Origin: Mangrovicoccus algicola
GTDB taxonomy: Bacteria; Pseudomonadota; Alphaproteobacteria; Rhodobacterales; Rhodobacteraceae
NCBI RefSeq assembly: GCF_014903745.1
Contig: NZ_JACVXA010000004.1
Location: forward strand, 1 to 64,000
Reading direction: 5' to 3'
Length of the DNA: 64,000 nucleotides
Positions within the stretch are counted from its first letter, which is position 1, and each line of letters opens with the position of its first letter. Both the position numbers and the translations under genes were made by a program. Below, piece after piece: positions 34,020-42,837 of the stretch. Under the pieces are notes generated by a model. The model did not search any database. It had not been told where the DNA came from and saw only the letters and a program-made list of their open reading frames with translations.

Positions 34020-34655
34020 ATGATCCGAGCAACCGCAATCCTTCTCTCCGGCGCCACCCTCCTGGCAGGCTGCGCCGGGATCAACACTCCCGAGAACCAG
34101 AACCGCAATACCGGCGCCATCGGCGGCGCCGCGGCGGGGGCGATCATCGGGGCCGCGACCGGCGGAGACGGCCGTGCCATCGCCATGGGGACGGCCTTGG
34201 GCGGGATCGTCGGCGCGGGCGTCGGCGAGATGCTGGACCGCCAGGCCGCCGATCTGCGGGCGCAGATGGGCAATGACCAGGTGACCGTCACCAATACCGG
34301 CGACAGCCTGCTGGTGAATTTCCCGCAGGACATCCTGTTCGCCACCGACAGCGCCTCGGTCTCCTCGGCCTCGCGCGACGAACTGGCCGGGCTGGCCCGC
34401 AACCTGCAGAACTATCCCGGCACGACGGTGCAGATCATCGGCCATACCGACAATACCGGCGATGCGGGCTACAATTTCGACCTGTCCAACCGCCGCGCGG
34501 GCGCGGTGGCGGGCGTGCTGGTGCAGAACGGCGTGACCGGCGGGCGGATCACCTCCTCGGGCCGCGGCGAGGATCAGCCGGTGGCCTCCAACCTGACGCC
34601 GGAGGGCCGCGCCCAGAACCGCCGCGTCGAGGTCGTCATCACCCCCGCGGCCTGA
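34020..34655 (+). CDS. OmpA-family outer membrane lipoprotein (YiaD-like)
   Basis: The 211-residue protein has a lipobox LLAGC (Cys18) and a glycine-zipper region (GAIGGAAAGAIIGAATGG, about 32-49, then GGIVGAGVGEM). The C-terminal OmpA domain has NFPQDILFATDSASV, GHTDNTGDAGYNFDLSNRRA and GRGEDQPVASNLTPEGRAQNRRVE, which binds peptidoglycan. It probably anchors the outer membrane to the wall. AAGAGG lies before the ATG. A TATAGT -10-like box is about 30 bases upstream. Confidence 0.95.
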   Translation: MIRATAILLSGATLLAGCAGINTPENQNRNTGAIGGAAAGAIIGAATGGDGRAIAMGTALGGIVGAGVGEMLDRQAADLRAQMGNDQVTVTNTGDSLLVNFPQDILFATDSASVSSASRDELAGLARNLQNYPGTTVQIIGHTDNTGDAGYNFDLSNRRAGAVAGVLVQNGVTGGRITSSGRGEDQPVASNLTPEGRAQNRRVEVVITPAA

Positions 34656-34693
34656 TCCGGCCTGCCTCGCGCGGCGGCGGTGCCGCTGCGCGA

Positions 34694-34721
34694 TTGCCCT
34701 TGGCCCCGCTCCGGTTATACA
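34694..34721 (+). promoter_or_regulatory. Putative promoter with overlapping operator for the GntR regulator
   Basis: TTGCCC (34694-34699) and TATACA (34716-34721) are 16 bases apart. The -10 lies inside the dyad GGTT-ATAC-AACC (34713-34724), which could be an autorepression site for the following gene. Confidence 0.45.
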
Positions 34722-34745
34722 ACCTGACCGGAACGGGAGCCGCAC

Positions 34746-35519
34746 ATGACCTTCAGACGCATCGAGCCGGAAAAGCTGAGCCAGGCCGTCGTCCGCCAGA
34801 TCGAGGACCTGATCCTGCGCGGCGTGCTGCGCCCGGGCGAGCGTCTGCCGGCCGAACGCGACCTGTCCGAGAAGCTGGGCGTGTCGCGCCCCTCGCTGCG
34901 CGAGGCGGTGGCGCATCTGCAGGAGCAGGGGCTGCTGACGGCGCGGGCAGGCTCGGGCGTCTTCGTGGCAGAGGTTCTGGGATCGGCCTTCTCGCCGGCG
35001 CTGGTGCGGCTCTTCGCGACCAACGAGGATGCGGTCTTCGACTATGTCGATTTCCGCCGCGACCTGGAAGGCCTGGCCGCGGAACGTGCCGCGCGCATGG
35101 CCTCCGATACCGACCTGAAGGTGATCGACACGATCTATCGCCGCATGGAAGTGGCGCATCGCAAGCGCAACCCCGCAGACGAGGCGCGGCTGGATGCCGA
35201 ATTCCACCTGTCGATCGTCGAGGCCAGCCACAATGTCATCACGCTGCACATGATGCGCTCGATGTTCGAGCTGCTGCGCGAGGGCGTGTTCTACAACCGC
35301 CAGATCATGTTCCGCCAGCGCGCCACGCGCGACACGCTGCTGGCCCAGCATGGCGACATCAACCGCGCGCTGCAGGAGCGCGACCCCGATGCCGCCCGCG
35401 CCGCGGTGGCGGCGCATATGGATTTCGTCGCCCGCTGCCTGAAGGAGCAGCAGAAGGCCGACAAGCACGAGGCCGTGTCCCGGCAGCGGCTGGAACATGA
35501 ACAGGCCCGCCGCGGCTGA
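34746..35519 (+). CDS. GntR-family regulator, FadR/PdhR subfamily
   Basis: A 257-residue regulator with a GntR winged helix (about 10-72; LPAERDLSEKLGVSRPSLREAVAHLQEQGLL) and an all-helical FCD effector domain. The latter has metal-binding histidine positions in DAEFHLSIVEASHN and HGDINRALQERDPDAARAAVAAHM. FadR/PdhR types respond to carboxylic acids such as pyruvate or lactate. No structural gene for such a pathway lies beside it, so the regulon is not known. Confidence 0.93.
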   Translation: MTFRRIEPEKLSQAVVRQIEDLILRGVLRPGERLPAERDLSEKLGVSRPSLREAVAHLQEQGLLTARAGSGVFVAEVLGSAFSPALVRLFATNEDAVFDYVDFRRDLEGLAAERAARMASDTDLKVIDTIYRRMEVAHRKRNPADEARLDAEFHLSIVEASHNVITLHMMRSMFELLREGVFYNRQIMFRQRATRDTLLAQHGDINRALQERDPDAARAAVAAHMDFVARCLKEQQKADKHEAVSRQRLEHEQARRG

Positions 35520-35701
35520 GCCCGGCTTGACAGCGCCGCCCGCGCGGCGTAGCGCGGGGATAGGTTCCGGCACCTGCCGCCCGCGGCCCCAAGGCCATGG
35601 TGAAGTCCGGCTCTGACAGACCATGCTCCCGACGCTGATGCGCCCGGACGGCAAGGCGGGCCCTGTCCATCCCGAGGCGCAGTTTCGCGAAAGGACAGGC
35701 C

Positions 35702-36127
35702 ATGGCCGCATTCCCCGCTCTCGATGCCCTGAAATCCGAGGCCCGCGCCCTGCGCGCCGACGCCGCCGCCCGGGGCCGCCCCGTCACGCAATCCGCGGCG
35801 CTGGAACAGGTCGCCCGCCGCCATGGCGCGCGCGACTGGAACACCGCCGCCGCCCTGGCGCGGCGCAACGCGCCGGAGACGCCGGTTCTGGTCGGCCAGC
35901 GCGTGCGGGGCCGGTTCCTGGGACAGCCCTTCGCGGGCGAGGTGCTGGGCCTGGAGAGGCAGGGCAGCCACTGGAAGGTCAGCCTGCGCTTCGACGCGCC
36001 GGTCGATGTGGTGGAATTCGACAGTTTCTCGAATTTCCGCCGCCAGGTCTCGGCGGTGATCGGCGCGGACGGGGTGTCGCCCGCGCGCCGCTCGGACGGG
36101 GTGCCGCATCTGGTGCTGGTCCCCTGA
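35702..36127 (+). CDS. Small glyoxalase-like superfamily protein
   Basis: The 141-residue protein has an N-terminal helical region with ALEQVARRHGARDWNTAAALARR, which matches my memory of the 'glyoxalase-related' domain (SHSQALELVA...GYRDWN). A C-terminal beta-rich part with VGQRVRGRFLGQPFAGEVLGLE follows. The metal ligands of true glyoxalases are not obvious. Function unknown. The gene is separate from both neighbours by gaps of 182 and 39 bases. Confidence 0.75.
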   Translation: MAAFPALDALKSEARALRADAAARGRPVTQSAALEQVARRHGARDWNTAAALARRNAPETPVLVGQRVRGRFLGQPFAGEVLGLERQGSHWKVSLRFDAPVDVVEFDSFSNFRRQVSAVIGADGVSPARRSDGVPHLVLVP

Positions 36128-36166
36128 GGCGGCGGGGCAGGGGCGGCACCGCCCCTGCCTGTCGCG

Positions 36167-38350
36167 TCATGCGATCGCGTAGAGGAAATCGTCCTGGCCG
36201 ATCCCGGCCGCGTCGAGCCCCGACAGCAGGATCGTGCCGCCGCCCAGCCAGTCCCCGGCCAGGTGCAGCCCCTGGGCGGTTTCGGTCATGGTGACCCCGT
36301 CTTCCGGCGCGCCGGAGGTGCCGGGCAGGTTGCGCAGGTCGATCCGGTCGCTGCCGGTTTCGAAATCGGTGATGGTGACGTCGCCGAAGCCCTTGTGGAA
36401 CTCGAAGACATCCGCCCCCGCGCCGCCGGTCAGCAGGTCGTCGCCGCCCGCCGTGCCGATCACGTCGCGCCCGTCGCCGCCATTGACCGTGTCGCGCCCG
36501 TCGGCGCCGCCCTGGCCGACATCCGTGTAGATGTCGTTCCCCGCGCCCATATCGACCAGATCCGCGCCGAAGCCACCCGAGATCCGGTCCGAGCCATTGC
36601 CGCCGAACAGCGTGTCGGCGCCCCGGCCGCCGCGGATCGCGTCGATGCCCTGGCCGCCCATGATCAGGTCGTCGCCGTCGCCGCCGTCGATCTTGTCCAT
36701 GCCGCCATCGGCCAGGATCGTGTCGTCGCCCGCGCCGCCGGAGACCGTGTCGCGCCCGGCCTGCTTGGTTTCGCCATTGTCGAGGAACAGGTCGTTGCCC
36801 GCGCCCAGGTCGATGCTGTCGCGCCCGGCATCGCCCTGGACCATGTCGTCGCCTTCCCCGGCGGTGATGGTATCGTCGCCCAGCCCGCCGCGGATCAGGT
36901 CATTGCCGGTGCCGCCATCCAGCCGGTCCCCCCCGGCATTGCCGCTGATCGTGTCGTCGCCCGAGCCGCCCCAGACGGTATCCGCCCCGCCGCGCGCGGT
37001 GATCAGGTCGTCCCCGGCCAGGCCGGTATAGGTCTCGGCATCGCCGTCGCCTTCGAGCCGGTCATTCCCGTCGGTCCCAGTGATGACCGTGTCATCGGCG
37101 GTGAAGAGGAAGACCGGCTCCACCGAGCTGATCGACGCCTCCAGGCTCAGCGCGAAGCCGCCATCCTGCAGCGCGGTGATCTGCGGGGCCGAGTACCAGT
37201 AGGTGACATCGCCGTGTTCATATCCGCCGTTCAGCAGGATCTCGGCATTGCCCTCGGGGCGCCCATTGGCGGCAAGGTACCGCCCCATGATCCGGGCATC
37301 CACGACGCGGCCGTCCCCGTCATGCAGGAACACGGTCCAGGCGGCCAGGAACCGCCCGTCGCTCAGCGCCGCGACGGTGACATCCTCGGCCAGGTCGCCG
37401 CGGTCGAGATACTCGGCCAGCAGCGTGGTGCCCGACCAGGTCCCGTCCGGCGCCATGGCGCGCAGGTAGTAATCCGGGCCGCTGCGCGCCACGGTGACGA
37501 CCGTGCCGTCGGTCTGCGCGGCAGAGACCGACTGGACCATGTCGTTGTCGCCCTCGCGTTCTTCGGTCATGATGGAGATGTCGCCGCGATACTTCGCCCC
37601 GGCCGCGTCGAAAAGCTGTCCGTGCACGTCGTAATCGTAGTTGCGATAGGCATCGCCCGCCCGGCTGTCATTCTCCCACCAGGTGACCATGAACGCGCCG
37701 TCCCCCAGCGCCACCAGATCCGGGTCGAAGATGCGGTCGCCATAGCCGATCACCTCGTCCCCGGCATCGTCGTTGAAGGCGTCGATCTCGAAGACCTCGC
37801 CCAGCGGCGTGCCGTCGGCGGCAAGGCGCTGGCCGAAGACGCCGTATGCGGGATCGGTATGGGCGACGCCGCCGCTGCCATTGGCGCTGGAATGCCACAC
37901 GGCGACGACCTCGCCGCTGCTCAGTTCCTCCAGATCGGCATTGTGCCACAGGTTGTCGGACCCGCTGTCCAGCACGACCGGGCCGGCGGCCGGGCGGCCA
38001 TCGGCGCCGAAGGCCTGGGCGATGAAGGAATAGTCGCGCGTTGCGCCGTCATAGCTGGTCCAGCTGAGCATGAACCCGCCCCCCGACAGGGCCGTCGCCT
38101 GCACCGCCATCGGCATCTCGTTCGCCGCCCCCGAGGCGACCAGCGGCACGAAACTGTCGCTCCAGCTGCCGTCCTCCTCCATCATCAGCGCCGAGAGCCC
38201 ATAGGCGCCGTCGATGCGCGTCGTGGCCAGCCGGACCAGGGGGCCGTCCTCCAGCGCGATCATGCCGTAATCGGTGCGCAGGCTGGCGCCGGGGATCCTG
38301 TTTGTCAGAAGGTCGAGTGTGGCGTCGGTGACAACAAGATCGGCGGTCAT
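36167..38350 (-). CDS. RTX (calcium-binding repeat) secreted protein
   Basis: The 727-residue protein has no signal peptide. Residues up to about 420 form a repetitive beta-rich region with FMLSWTSYD, FMVTWWEND and FLAAWTVFL-type blades. From about 422 to 640 there are nonapeptide GGxGxDxxx repeats (GGTGNDLIRGGLGDD, GGDGDDLIMGGQGID) that bind calcium. The C-terminal block DVFEFHKGFGDVTITDFETGSDRID is typical of type I secretion substrates. No ABC/HlyD exporter genes are in the window. AAAGGAC precedes the ATG at 38350; a longer frame lacks this site. It is divergent from nth. Confidence 0.92.
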   Translation of the reverse strand: MTADLVVTDATLDLLTNRIPGASLRTDYGMIALEDGPLVRLATTRIDGAYGLSALMMEEDGSWSDSFVPLVASGAANEMPMAVQATALSGGGFMLSWTSYDGATRDYSFIAQAFGADGRPAAGPVVLDSGSDNLWHNADLEELSSGEVVAVWHSSANGSGGVAHTDPAYGVFGQRLAADGTPLGEVFEIDAFNDDAGDEVIGYGDRIFDPDLVALGDGAFMVTWWENDSRAGDAYRNYDYDVHGQLFDAAGAKYRGDISIMTEEREGDNDMVQSVSAAQTDGTVVTVARSGPDYYLRAMAPDGTWSGTTLLAEYLDRGDLAEDVTVAALSDGRFLAAWTVFLHDGDGRVVDARIMGRYLAANGRPEGNAEILLNGGYEHGDVTYWYSAPQITALQDGGFALSLEASISSVEPVFLFTADDTVITGTDGNDRLEGDGDAETYTGLAGDDLITARGGADTVWGGSGDDTISGNAGGDRLDGGTGNDLIRGGLGDDTITAGEGDDMVQGDAGRDSIDLGAGNDLFLDNGETKQAGRDTVSGGAGDDTILADGGMDKIDGGDGDDLIMGGQGIDAIRGGRGADTLFGGNGSDRISGGFGADLVDMGAGNDIYTDVGQGGADGRDTVNGGDGRDVIGTAGGDDLLTGGAGADVFEFHKGFGDVTITDFETGSDRIDLRNLPGTSGAPEDGVTMTETAQGLHLAGDWLGGGTILLSGLDAAGIGQDDFLYAIA

Positions 38351-38526
38351 GGAAAGTCCTTTTCTTCCGGCAGTATAGACGGGCTGGCGCCCGGGATGGT
38401 TCAATTGTTAAATCTTGAATGGTTGTTCTGGGTCAAGCAAAACCTCCCCGTCGCGGGGCCGGTCGGGTCTGGTCTCCGGGCGGAACGGGGGCTAGGAACG
38501 GAGCCAGTCGCGTGAAAGCAGGATCC

Positions 38527-39243
38527 ATGGCCACCACACCCGCCAAGCCCCGCAGGAAATCCTCCATGACCGCCGCCTCGGCGCCCTGGGCGCTGAGCAT
38601 GGCGCCGCAGGCGCATTACAACACGATGCGTGCCGCCTTCGAGACATTCCGCCGCTCCGAGCCGGAACCCGAGGGCGAGCTGGAACATGTGAACGCCTAT
38701 ACGCTGGTCGTGGCGGTGGCGCTGTCGGCGCAGGCCACCGATGCCGGGGTCAACCGCGCCACGCGCGGGCTGTTCGCCGTCGCCGACACGCCGCAGAAGA
38801 TGCTGGATCTGGGCGAGGAGGGGCTGATCGAGCATATCAAGACGATCGGGCTCTTCCGCAACAAGGCGAAGAACGTCATGAAGCTCAGCCGCATCCTCGT
38901 CGAGGAATTCGGCGGCGAGGTGCCGTCCTCGCGCGCGGCGCTGCAATCGCTGCCCGGCGTGGGGCGCAAAACCGCCAATGTCGTGCTGAACATGTGGTGG
39001 CGCGTGCCCGCCCAGGCGGTCGATACCCATATCTTCCGGGTCGGCAACCGCTCGGGCCTGTGTCCGGGGCGCGATGTCGACGCGGTCGAACGCGCCATCG
39101 AGGACAACGTTCCGGCCGAGTACCAGCAGCACGCCCATCACTGGCTGATCCTGCACGGACGCTACATCTGCAAGGCCCGCAAGCCCGATTGCGGGCGCTG
39201 CATCATCTATGACCACTGCGCGTTCGAGGAGAAGACCGCATGA
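38527..39243 (+). CDS. nth: Endonuclease III
   Basis: Nth is a bifunctional DNA glycosylase/AP lyase that removes oxidised pyrimidines. The 238-residue protein has the helix-hairpin-helix LPGVGRKTANVVL with the catalytic Lys region, catalytic Asp in VDTHIFRVGNRSG, and the 4Fe-4S cluster as C-X6-C-X2-C-X5-C (CKARKPDCGRC...C). The ATG at 38527 gives about 20 residues beyond the enteric N-terminus. Its stop overlaps the adenosine kinase start (ATGA), so the two form an operon. Confidence 0.97.
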   Translation: MATTPAKPRRKSSMTAASAPWALSMAPQAHYNTMRAAFETFRRSEPEPEGELEHVNAYTLVVAVALSAQATDAGVNRATRGLFAVADTPQKMLDLGEEGLIEHIKTIGLFRNKAKNVMKLSRILVEEFGGEVPSSRAALQSLPGVGRKTANVVLNMWWRVPAQAVDTHIFRVGNRSGLCPGRDVDAVERAIEDNVPAEYQQHAHHWLILHGRYICKARKPDCGRCIIYDHCAFEEKTA

Positions 39244-40229
39244 GCCACCGTTACGCCGTTGCCGGGATCGGCAATGCCATCGTCGATGTCCTCTCGCCGG
39301 TGGAGGATCATTTCCTCGACCACATGGACATCGAGAAGGGGATCATGCAGCTGATCGAGCGCGAGCGCGCCGAGCTGCTTTACGCCGCGATGAAGGAGCG
39401 CACCGAGGCGCCGGGCGGCTCGGTTGCCAACACGCTGGCCGGGATCGGACGGCTGGGCCTGCCCACCGCCTTCATGGGGCGGGTGCGCGACGATGCGCTG
39501 GGGCGCGGCTATGCCGCCGCCATGTCGGCAGGCGGCACGGATTTCGCCAATGCGCCCGCGCCTGCGGACATCCCCACCTCGCGCTGCATGATCTTCGTCT
39601 CGCCCGATGGCGAGCGGTCGATGAACACCTATCTGGGCGTCTCCGCCGAGGTCGGGCCGGAACATGTGCCCGAGGATGTGGCGGGCGATTGCGCCTATCT
39701 CTTCCTCGAGGGCTACCTCTTCGACAAGGATCCGGGCAAGGCGGCCTTCCTGAAGGCGGCAGAGCTGTGCCATGCCGGGGGCGGCAAGGCGGGGATCGCG
39801 CTCAGCGACCCGTTCTGCGTCAACCGCCACCGCGGCGATTTCCAGAAGCTCATCGCCGGGCAGATGGATTACGTGATCGGCAATTCCCATGAATGGTGCG
39901 CGCTTTACGAGACCGAGGATCTGGACGCCGCCCTGGCCCGGGCGGCATCGGTCTGCGAAACGGTGATCTGCACCCGGTCCGGCGATCCGGTCTGGCTGAT
40001 CCGGGGGGATGCGCGCATCGAGGTGCCGGTCGCGACCGTCGTGCCGGTCGATGCCACCGGGGCGGGGGACCAGTTCGCCGCGGGGCTGCTCTACGGGCTG
40101 GCGGCGGGGCATGACCTGGAAACCGCCGGGCGCATGGGCGTTCTGGCGGCGGCCGAGGTGATCGGCCATATGGGCGCCCGTCCGCAGGCGGATGTGGCCG
40201 CGCTGTTCCGCGCCGGGGGGCTGGTCTGA
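39240..40229 (+). CDS. Adenosine kinase, PfkB family
   Basis: The 329-residue protein has the adenosine/ribokinase fold. It begins AVAGIGNAIVDVLSPV, then GGSVANTLAGIGRLG (sugar site), and has the anion-hole motif PVDATGAGDQFAAG with catalytic Asp near the C-terminus. It also has FLEGYLFDKDP and VIGNSHEWCAL, which fit bacterial adenosine kinases (adenosine + ATP to AMP + ADP). It is translationally coupled to nth. Confidence 0.9.
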   Translation: MSHRYAVAGIGNAIVDVLSPVEDHFLDHMDIEKGIMQLIERERAELLYAAMKERTEAPGGSVANTLAGIGRLGLPTAFMGRVRDDALGRGYAAAMSAGGTDFANAPAPADIPTSRCMIFVSPDGERSMNTYLGVSAEVGPEHVPEDVAGDCAYLFLEGYLFDKDPGKAAFLKAAELCHAGGGKAGIALSDPFCVNRHRGDFQKLIAGQMDYVIGNSHEWCALYETEDLDAALARAASVCETVICTRSGDPVWLIRGDARIEVPVATVVPVDATGAGDQFAAGLLYGLAAGHDLETAGRMGVLAAAEVIGHMGARPQADVAALFRAGGLV

Positions 40230-40344
40230 GGCGGCGCGCCGTGCGGGCCCGCCGGGGGGCGTGCTTGACAGTCCCCGGCGCGCGCGACAGGACTGGGCGC
40301 GGCGCCACGGGGCGCCTGTCCGCATGACCAAAGGAGGGGCCGCG

Positions 40345-40725
40345 ATGAGCTATCCCTACGACGATCAGAACATCTTCGCGAAGATCCTGCGCGGCGAGAT
40401 CCCGAACCGCACGGTGATGGAGACCGAGCATACGCTGGCCTTCTCCGACATCGCGCCGCAGGCGCCGCATCACGTGCTGGTCATCCCCAAGGGCGCCTAT
40501 GCGACCTATGACCATTTCGCGCTGGAGGCCAGCGAGGCGGAGATCGTCGATTTCACCCGCGTCCTGGGGCGGATCGCGGCGGAGCTGGGCGTGCAGCCCG
40601 GCACCGGCGCGGGCGGCTTCCGGCTGATTTCCAATGCCGGGACCGAAGGCGGGCAGGAAGTGCCGCACATGCATGTCCACCTGGTGGCGGGCCGCCCGCT
40701 GGGACGGATGCTGGCGGCAGACTGA
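40345..40725 (+). CDS. HIT-family (histidine triad) nucleotide hydrolase
   Basis: The 126-residue protein has the HIT core with the triad HMHVHL (His108, His110, His112; catalytic His110). It starts DDQNIFAKILRGEIPNRTVMET, as in HinT proteins that cleave adenosine phosphoramidates. AAAGGAGG lies before the ATG at 40345. It follows adenosine kinase by 115 bases, a plausible purine-salvage neighbourhood. Confidence 0.95.
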   Translation: MSYPYDDQNIFAKILRGEIPNRTVMETEHTLAFSDIAPQAPHHVLVIPKGAYATYDHFALEASEAEIVDFTRVLGRIAAELGVQPGTGAGGFRLISNAGTEGGQEVPHMHVHLVAGRPLGRMLAAD

Positions 40726-40746
40726 GCAGGACCCGGGCGGACCGGC

Positions 40747-41685
40747 TCAGGCCGGTGCCGGGCTGCGGGTGAGGGCCAGGAACACGTCCTCCAGGTCCGC
40801 TTCCTCGGTGCGCACGTCGCGGATCTGGATGCCGGCATTGCGCACGGCCTCCAGGATGGCGCCGGGCGAGGTCAGGCTGCGGCGATAGTCGAAGGCGATG
40901 GCGCCGCCGGGGCGCGACGTCACCTCCACCCCGTCGATCGCGGGCAGGGCGGGGGGCGCGGTCTCGGGTTCGATCACCAGCGTCTTGGCATCCAGCCGCC
41001 CCAGAAGGTTCGGCGTCGTGTCCTGCACCACCAGTTCGCCCTGGTTGATGATCGCGATCTCGCCGCACATGTCCTGCGCTTCTTCGAGGTAATGCGTCGT
41101 CAGGATGATGGTCATGCCCTCCTCGTTCAGCCGCCGCACGTTGCGCCACAGCATCTGGCGCAGCTCGATATCCACCCCGGCGGTCGGCTCGTCCAGCACC
41201 AGCACATGCGGGGCATGCACCAGCGCCTTGCCCAGCAGGAGCCGCCGCCGCATCCCGCCCGAAAGCGTGCGCGCATAGGCATCGGCCTTGTCGGTCAGCC
41301 CGATCAGGTCCAGGATCTCGTCGGTGCGCCGCTGCGCCCGCGGCACGCCGTAGAGCCCCGCCTGCACGTCCAGCGCGCCGCGCGCCGAGAAGAACGGATC
41401 CATGTTCAGTTCCTGCGGCATCACCCCGATCGAGGCGCGCGACTGGCGCGGGTTCACATCCTGGTCGAAGCCCCAGATCCGCACGGTTCCCGCGCTCTTG
41501 CGCACCAGCCCGGCAAGGATGTTGATCAGCGTCGACTTGCCCGCGCCATTGGGGCCCAGCAGGCCGAAGATGGACCCCTGGGGGATCTTCAGGTCGATGC
41601 CCTTCAGCGCCTGTTTCGCGGGCTGGCCCTTGCGCGCGGCATAGGTCTTCTGCAGCCCTTCGATCTCGATTGCGTTCTGTGACAT
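40747..41685 (-). CDS. ABC-2 type transporter ATP-binding protein, no permease beside it
   Basis: A 312-residue ABC ATPase with Walker A GPNGAGKST (44-52), signature LSGGMRRRLL (141-150), Walker B VLVLDEP (161-167) and H-loop TTHYLEEAQ. A C-terminal extension of about 90 residues follows. The closest pattern is the drug/polysaccharide exporter type (CcmA/NodI-like). Its permease is not adjacent on either side, so the partner must be encoded elsewhere. It is divergent from the zinc protein across the palindrome-rich gap at 41686-41892. Confidence 0.92.
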   Translation of the reverse strand: MSQNAIEIEGLQKTYAARKGQPAKQALKGIDLKIPQGSIFGLLGPNGAGKSTLINILAGLVRKSAGTVRIWGFDQDVNPRQSRASIGVMPQELNMDPFFSARGALDVQAGLYGVPRAQRRTDEILDLIGLTDKADAYARTLSGGMRRRLLLGKALVHAPHVLVLDEPTAGVDIELRQMLWRNVRRLNEEGMTIILTTHYLEEAQDMCGEIAIINQGELVVQDTTPNLLGRLDAKTLVIEPETAPPALPAIDGVEVTSRPGGAIAFDYRRSLTSPGAILEAVRNAGIQIRDVRTEEADLEDVFLALTRSPAPA

Positions 41686-41754
41686 CCTGGCCCCCGATCC
41701 GTCGCAGGGACCGCTTGCCCGGAAGGGGGCGTTCCCGTAACGCTGACCTAGAGT

Positions 41755-41826
41755 GTTTCAGCCCGGATTTGAAACATCATTTATTATCTTTCGTGTTGAA
41801 ATCTAAGATTTCAGGCCGCGAAAGAT
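41755..41826. promoter_or_regulatory. Cluster of TGAAA half-sites and nested palindromes
   Basis: Two dyads share a half-site: GTTTCA (41755-41760) with TGAAAC (41770-41775), and TGAAATC-TAA-GATTTCA (41797-41813). The second is nested in a further pair, ATCTTTCG (41786-41793) with CGAAAGAT (41819-41826). The stretch is much more AT-rich than its surroundings and lies in the divergent promoter region of the ABC ATPase and the zinc protein. It looks like a multi-site operator or a stable RNA hairpin. Confidence 0.5.
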
Positions 41827-41892
41827 GATAGGGTTGCAGGTCTGAACGCTTGAAGCCGCCAGCCCCGCGCGGGCACCAGCAGGAGTCGTCCC

Positions 41893-42102
41893 ATGGCCAT
41901 ATCGCCGCCCGAATTCCAGATCACCTCGGCCCATCGCGTGGCCTGCGACGGGGGCGAGGGCGCGCTCGGCCATCCCCGGGTCTGGCTGACGGTGGATCCC
42001 GATCGCGGCTATGTCGAATGCCCCTATTGCGACAAGCTCTATGTCGAGGAGGACCGCGCGCAGGCGATCCTGGCCTCGATGGGGCTCAGCCAGGCGGGCT
42101 GA
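41893..42102 (+). CDS. Small CHCC-type zinc-finger protein
   Basis: The 69-residue protein has the zf-CHCC pattern: Cys18, His27 (GALGHPRVWL), Cys43 and Cys46 (YVECPYCDKLYV). This is the fold of the NDUFS6 accessory subunit of complex I, and the alphaproteobacterial homologue is its likely ancestor; a complex I or ribosomal role is possible. The ATG is weakly supported by an AGCAGGAG upstream. Downstream it converges with the sorting-tail protein gene. Confidence 0.9.
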   Translation: MAISPPEFQITSAHRVACDGGEGALGHPRVWLTVDPDRGYVECPYCDKLYVEEDRAQAILASMGLSQAG

Positions 42103-42114
42103 GCCGGGGCGGGC

Positions 42115-42816
42115 TCAGGCCCGGCATCGCCGCCGGGCCCCGGCCAGGACTGCCAGTCCGCAGGCCAGGGCCAGCCCGGCCGGAGGCAAGGGCACCGGCG
42201 CCGGGGCGGGCAGGCCCGAAAGCGGTTCCGCATAGGTGCCGAAACTGTCGATGGAGATCGCCGCCGTGCCGGTGCCGGTCAGGGCGAAGGCAGGGGCATC
42301 GACCCGCAAGAGCAGCGTCTCGATCGGGTTGAGCGCGTCGAGCGGGTCGAAATATTCCACCGTCACCGTGTCGCCATCCGCGGAGCGCGAGATGAAGGGG
42401 ACATAGGGGAAGCCCGCGATGCTCCAGCCGATCTCCACCGTGTAGTCCGCGAAACCCGATACCGTGTAGCCGAGCGCGCCATTCGTGCCGAAGAGGCCGT
42501 TATCGGTGGCCAGGAACCCGTAGGCGAAGGTCGTCGTCGCGCTGCCGCCGTCATAGACATCGACCGACAGTTCCGCATCGACATCGTAAAGCCCGGTCAC
42601 GACTTCATAGCCGTCGAACCCGTCGCGGGTGACATTCGCGCTGGCCGAGAAGCTGCCCAGATGCGTGCCGTACCAGTCCGCATCCGAGGTCGCGACCTCG
42701 CCGAAATCGAAATAATCTGCGCTGTCGAGCGTGTCGCCGGGGGCGAGGGTCAGGGCGGCGGCGGGAAGGACGGCGCCAAGGCACAGCCCCGCGGCCGCAA
42801 GAACAGATCGGATCAT
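42115..42816 (-). CDS. Exported protein with VPLPP (PEP-CTERM-like) sorting tail
   Basis: The 233-residue protein has a signal peptide (about 1-21), an acidic, Asp/Gly/Tyr-rich beta domain, and a C-terminal tail: VPLPP (208-212), a hydrophobic helix (AGLALACGLAVLAGA) and a basic RRRCR end. It resembles the VPLPA-CTERM class with Pro in the last motif position. The tail also contains a cysteine inside the helix. GGGAGAG precedes the ATG. It is a second candidate exosortase substrate in the window, unrelated in its middle domain to the first. Confidence 0.85.
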   Translation of the reverse strand: MIRSVLAAAGLCLGAVLPAAALTLAPGDTLDSADYFDFGEVATSDADWYGTHLGSFSASANVTRDGFDGYEVVTGLYDVDAELSVDVYDGGSATTTFAYGFLATDNGLFGTNGALGYTVSGFADYTVEIGWSIAGFPYVPFISRSADGDTVTVEYFDPLDALNPIETLLLRVDAPAFALTGTGTAAISIDSFGTYAEPLSGLPAPAPVPLPPAGLALACGLAVLAGARRRCRA

Positions 42817-42837
42817 GGAAATCTCTCCCGGAATGTC

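Noticed and set aside
36263-38515. 750-codon plus-strand frame opposite the RTX gene
   Set aside because: Mirror of the glycine/aspartate repeats; no independent features.
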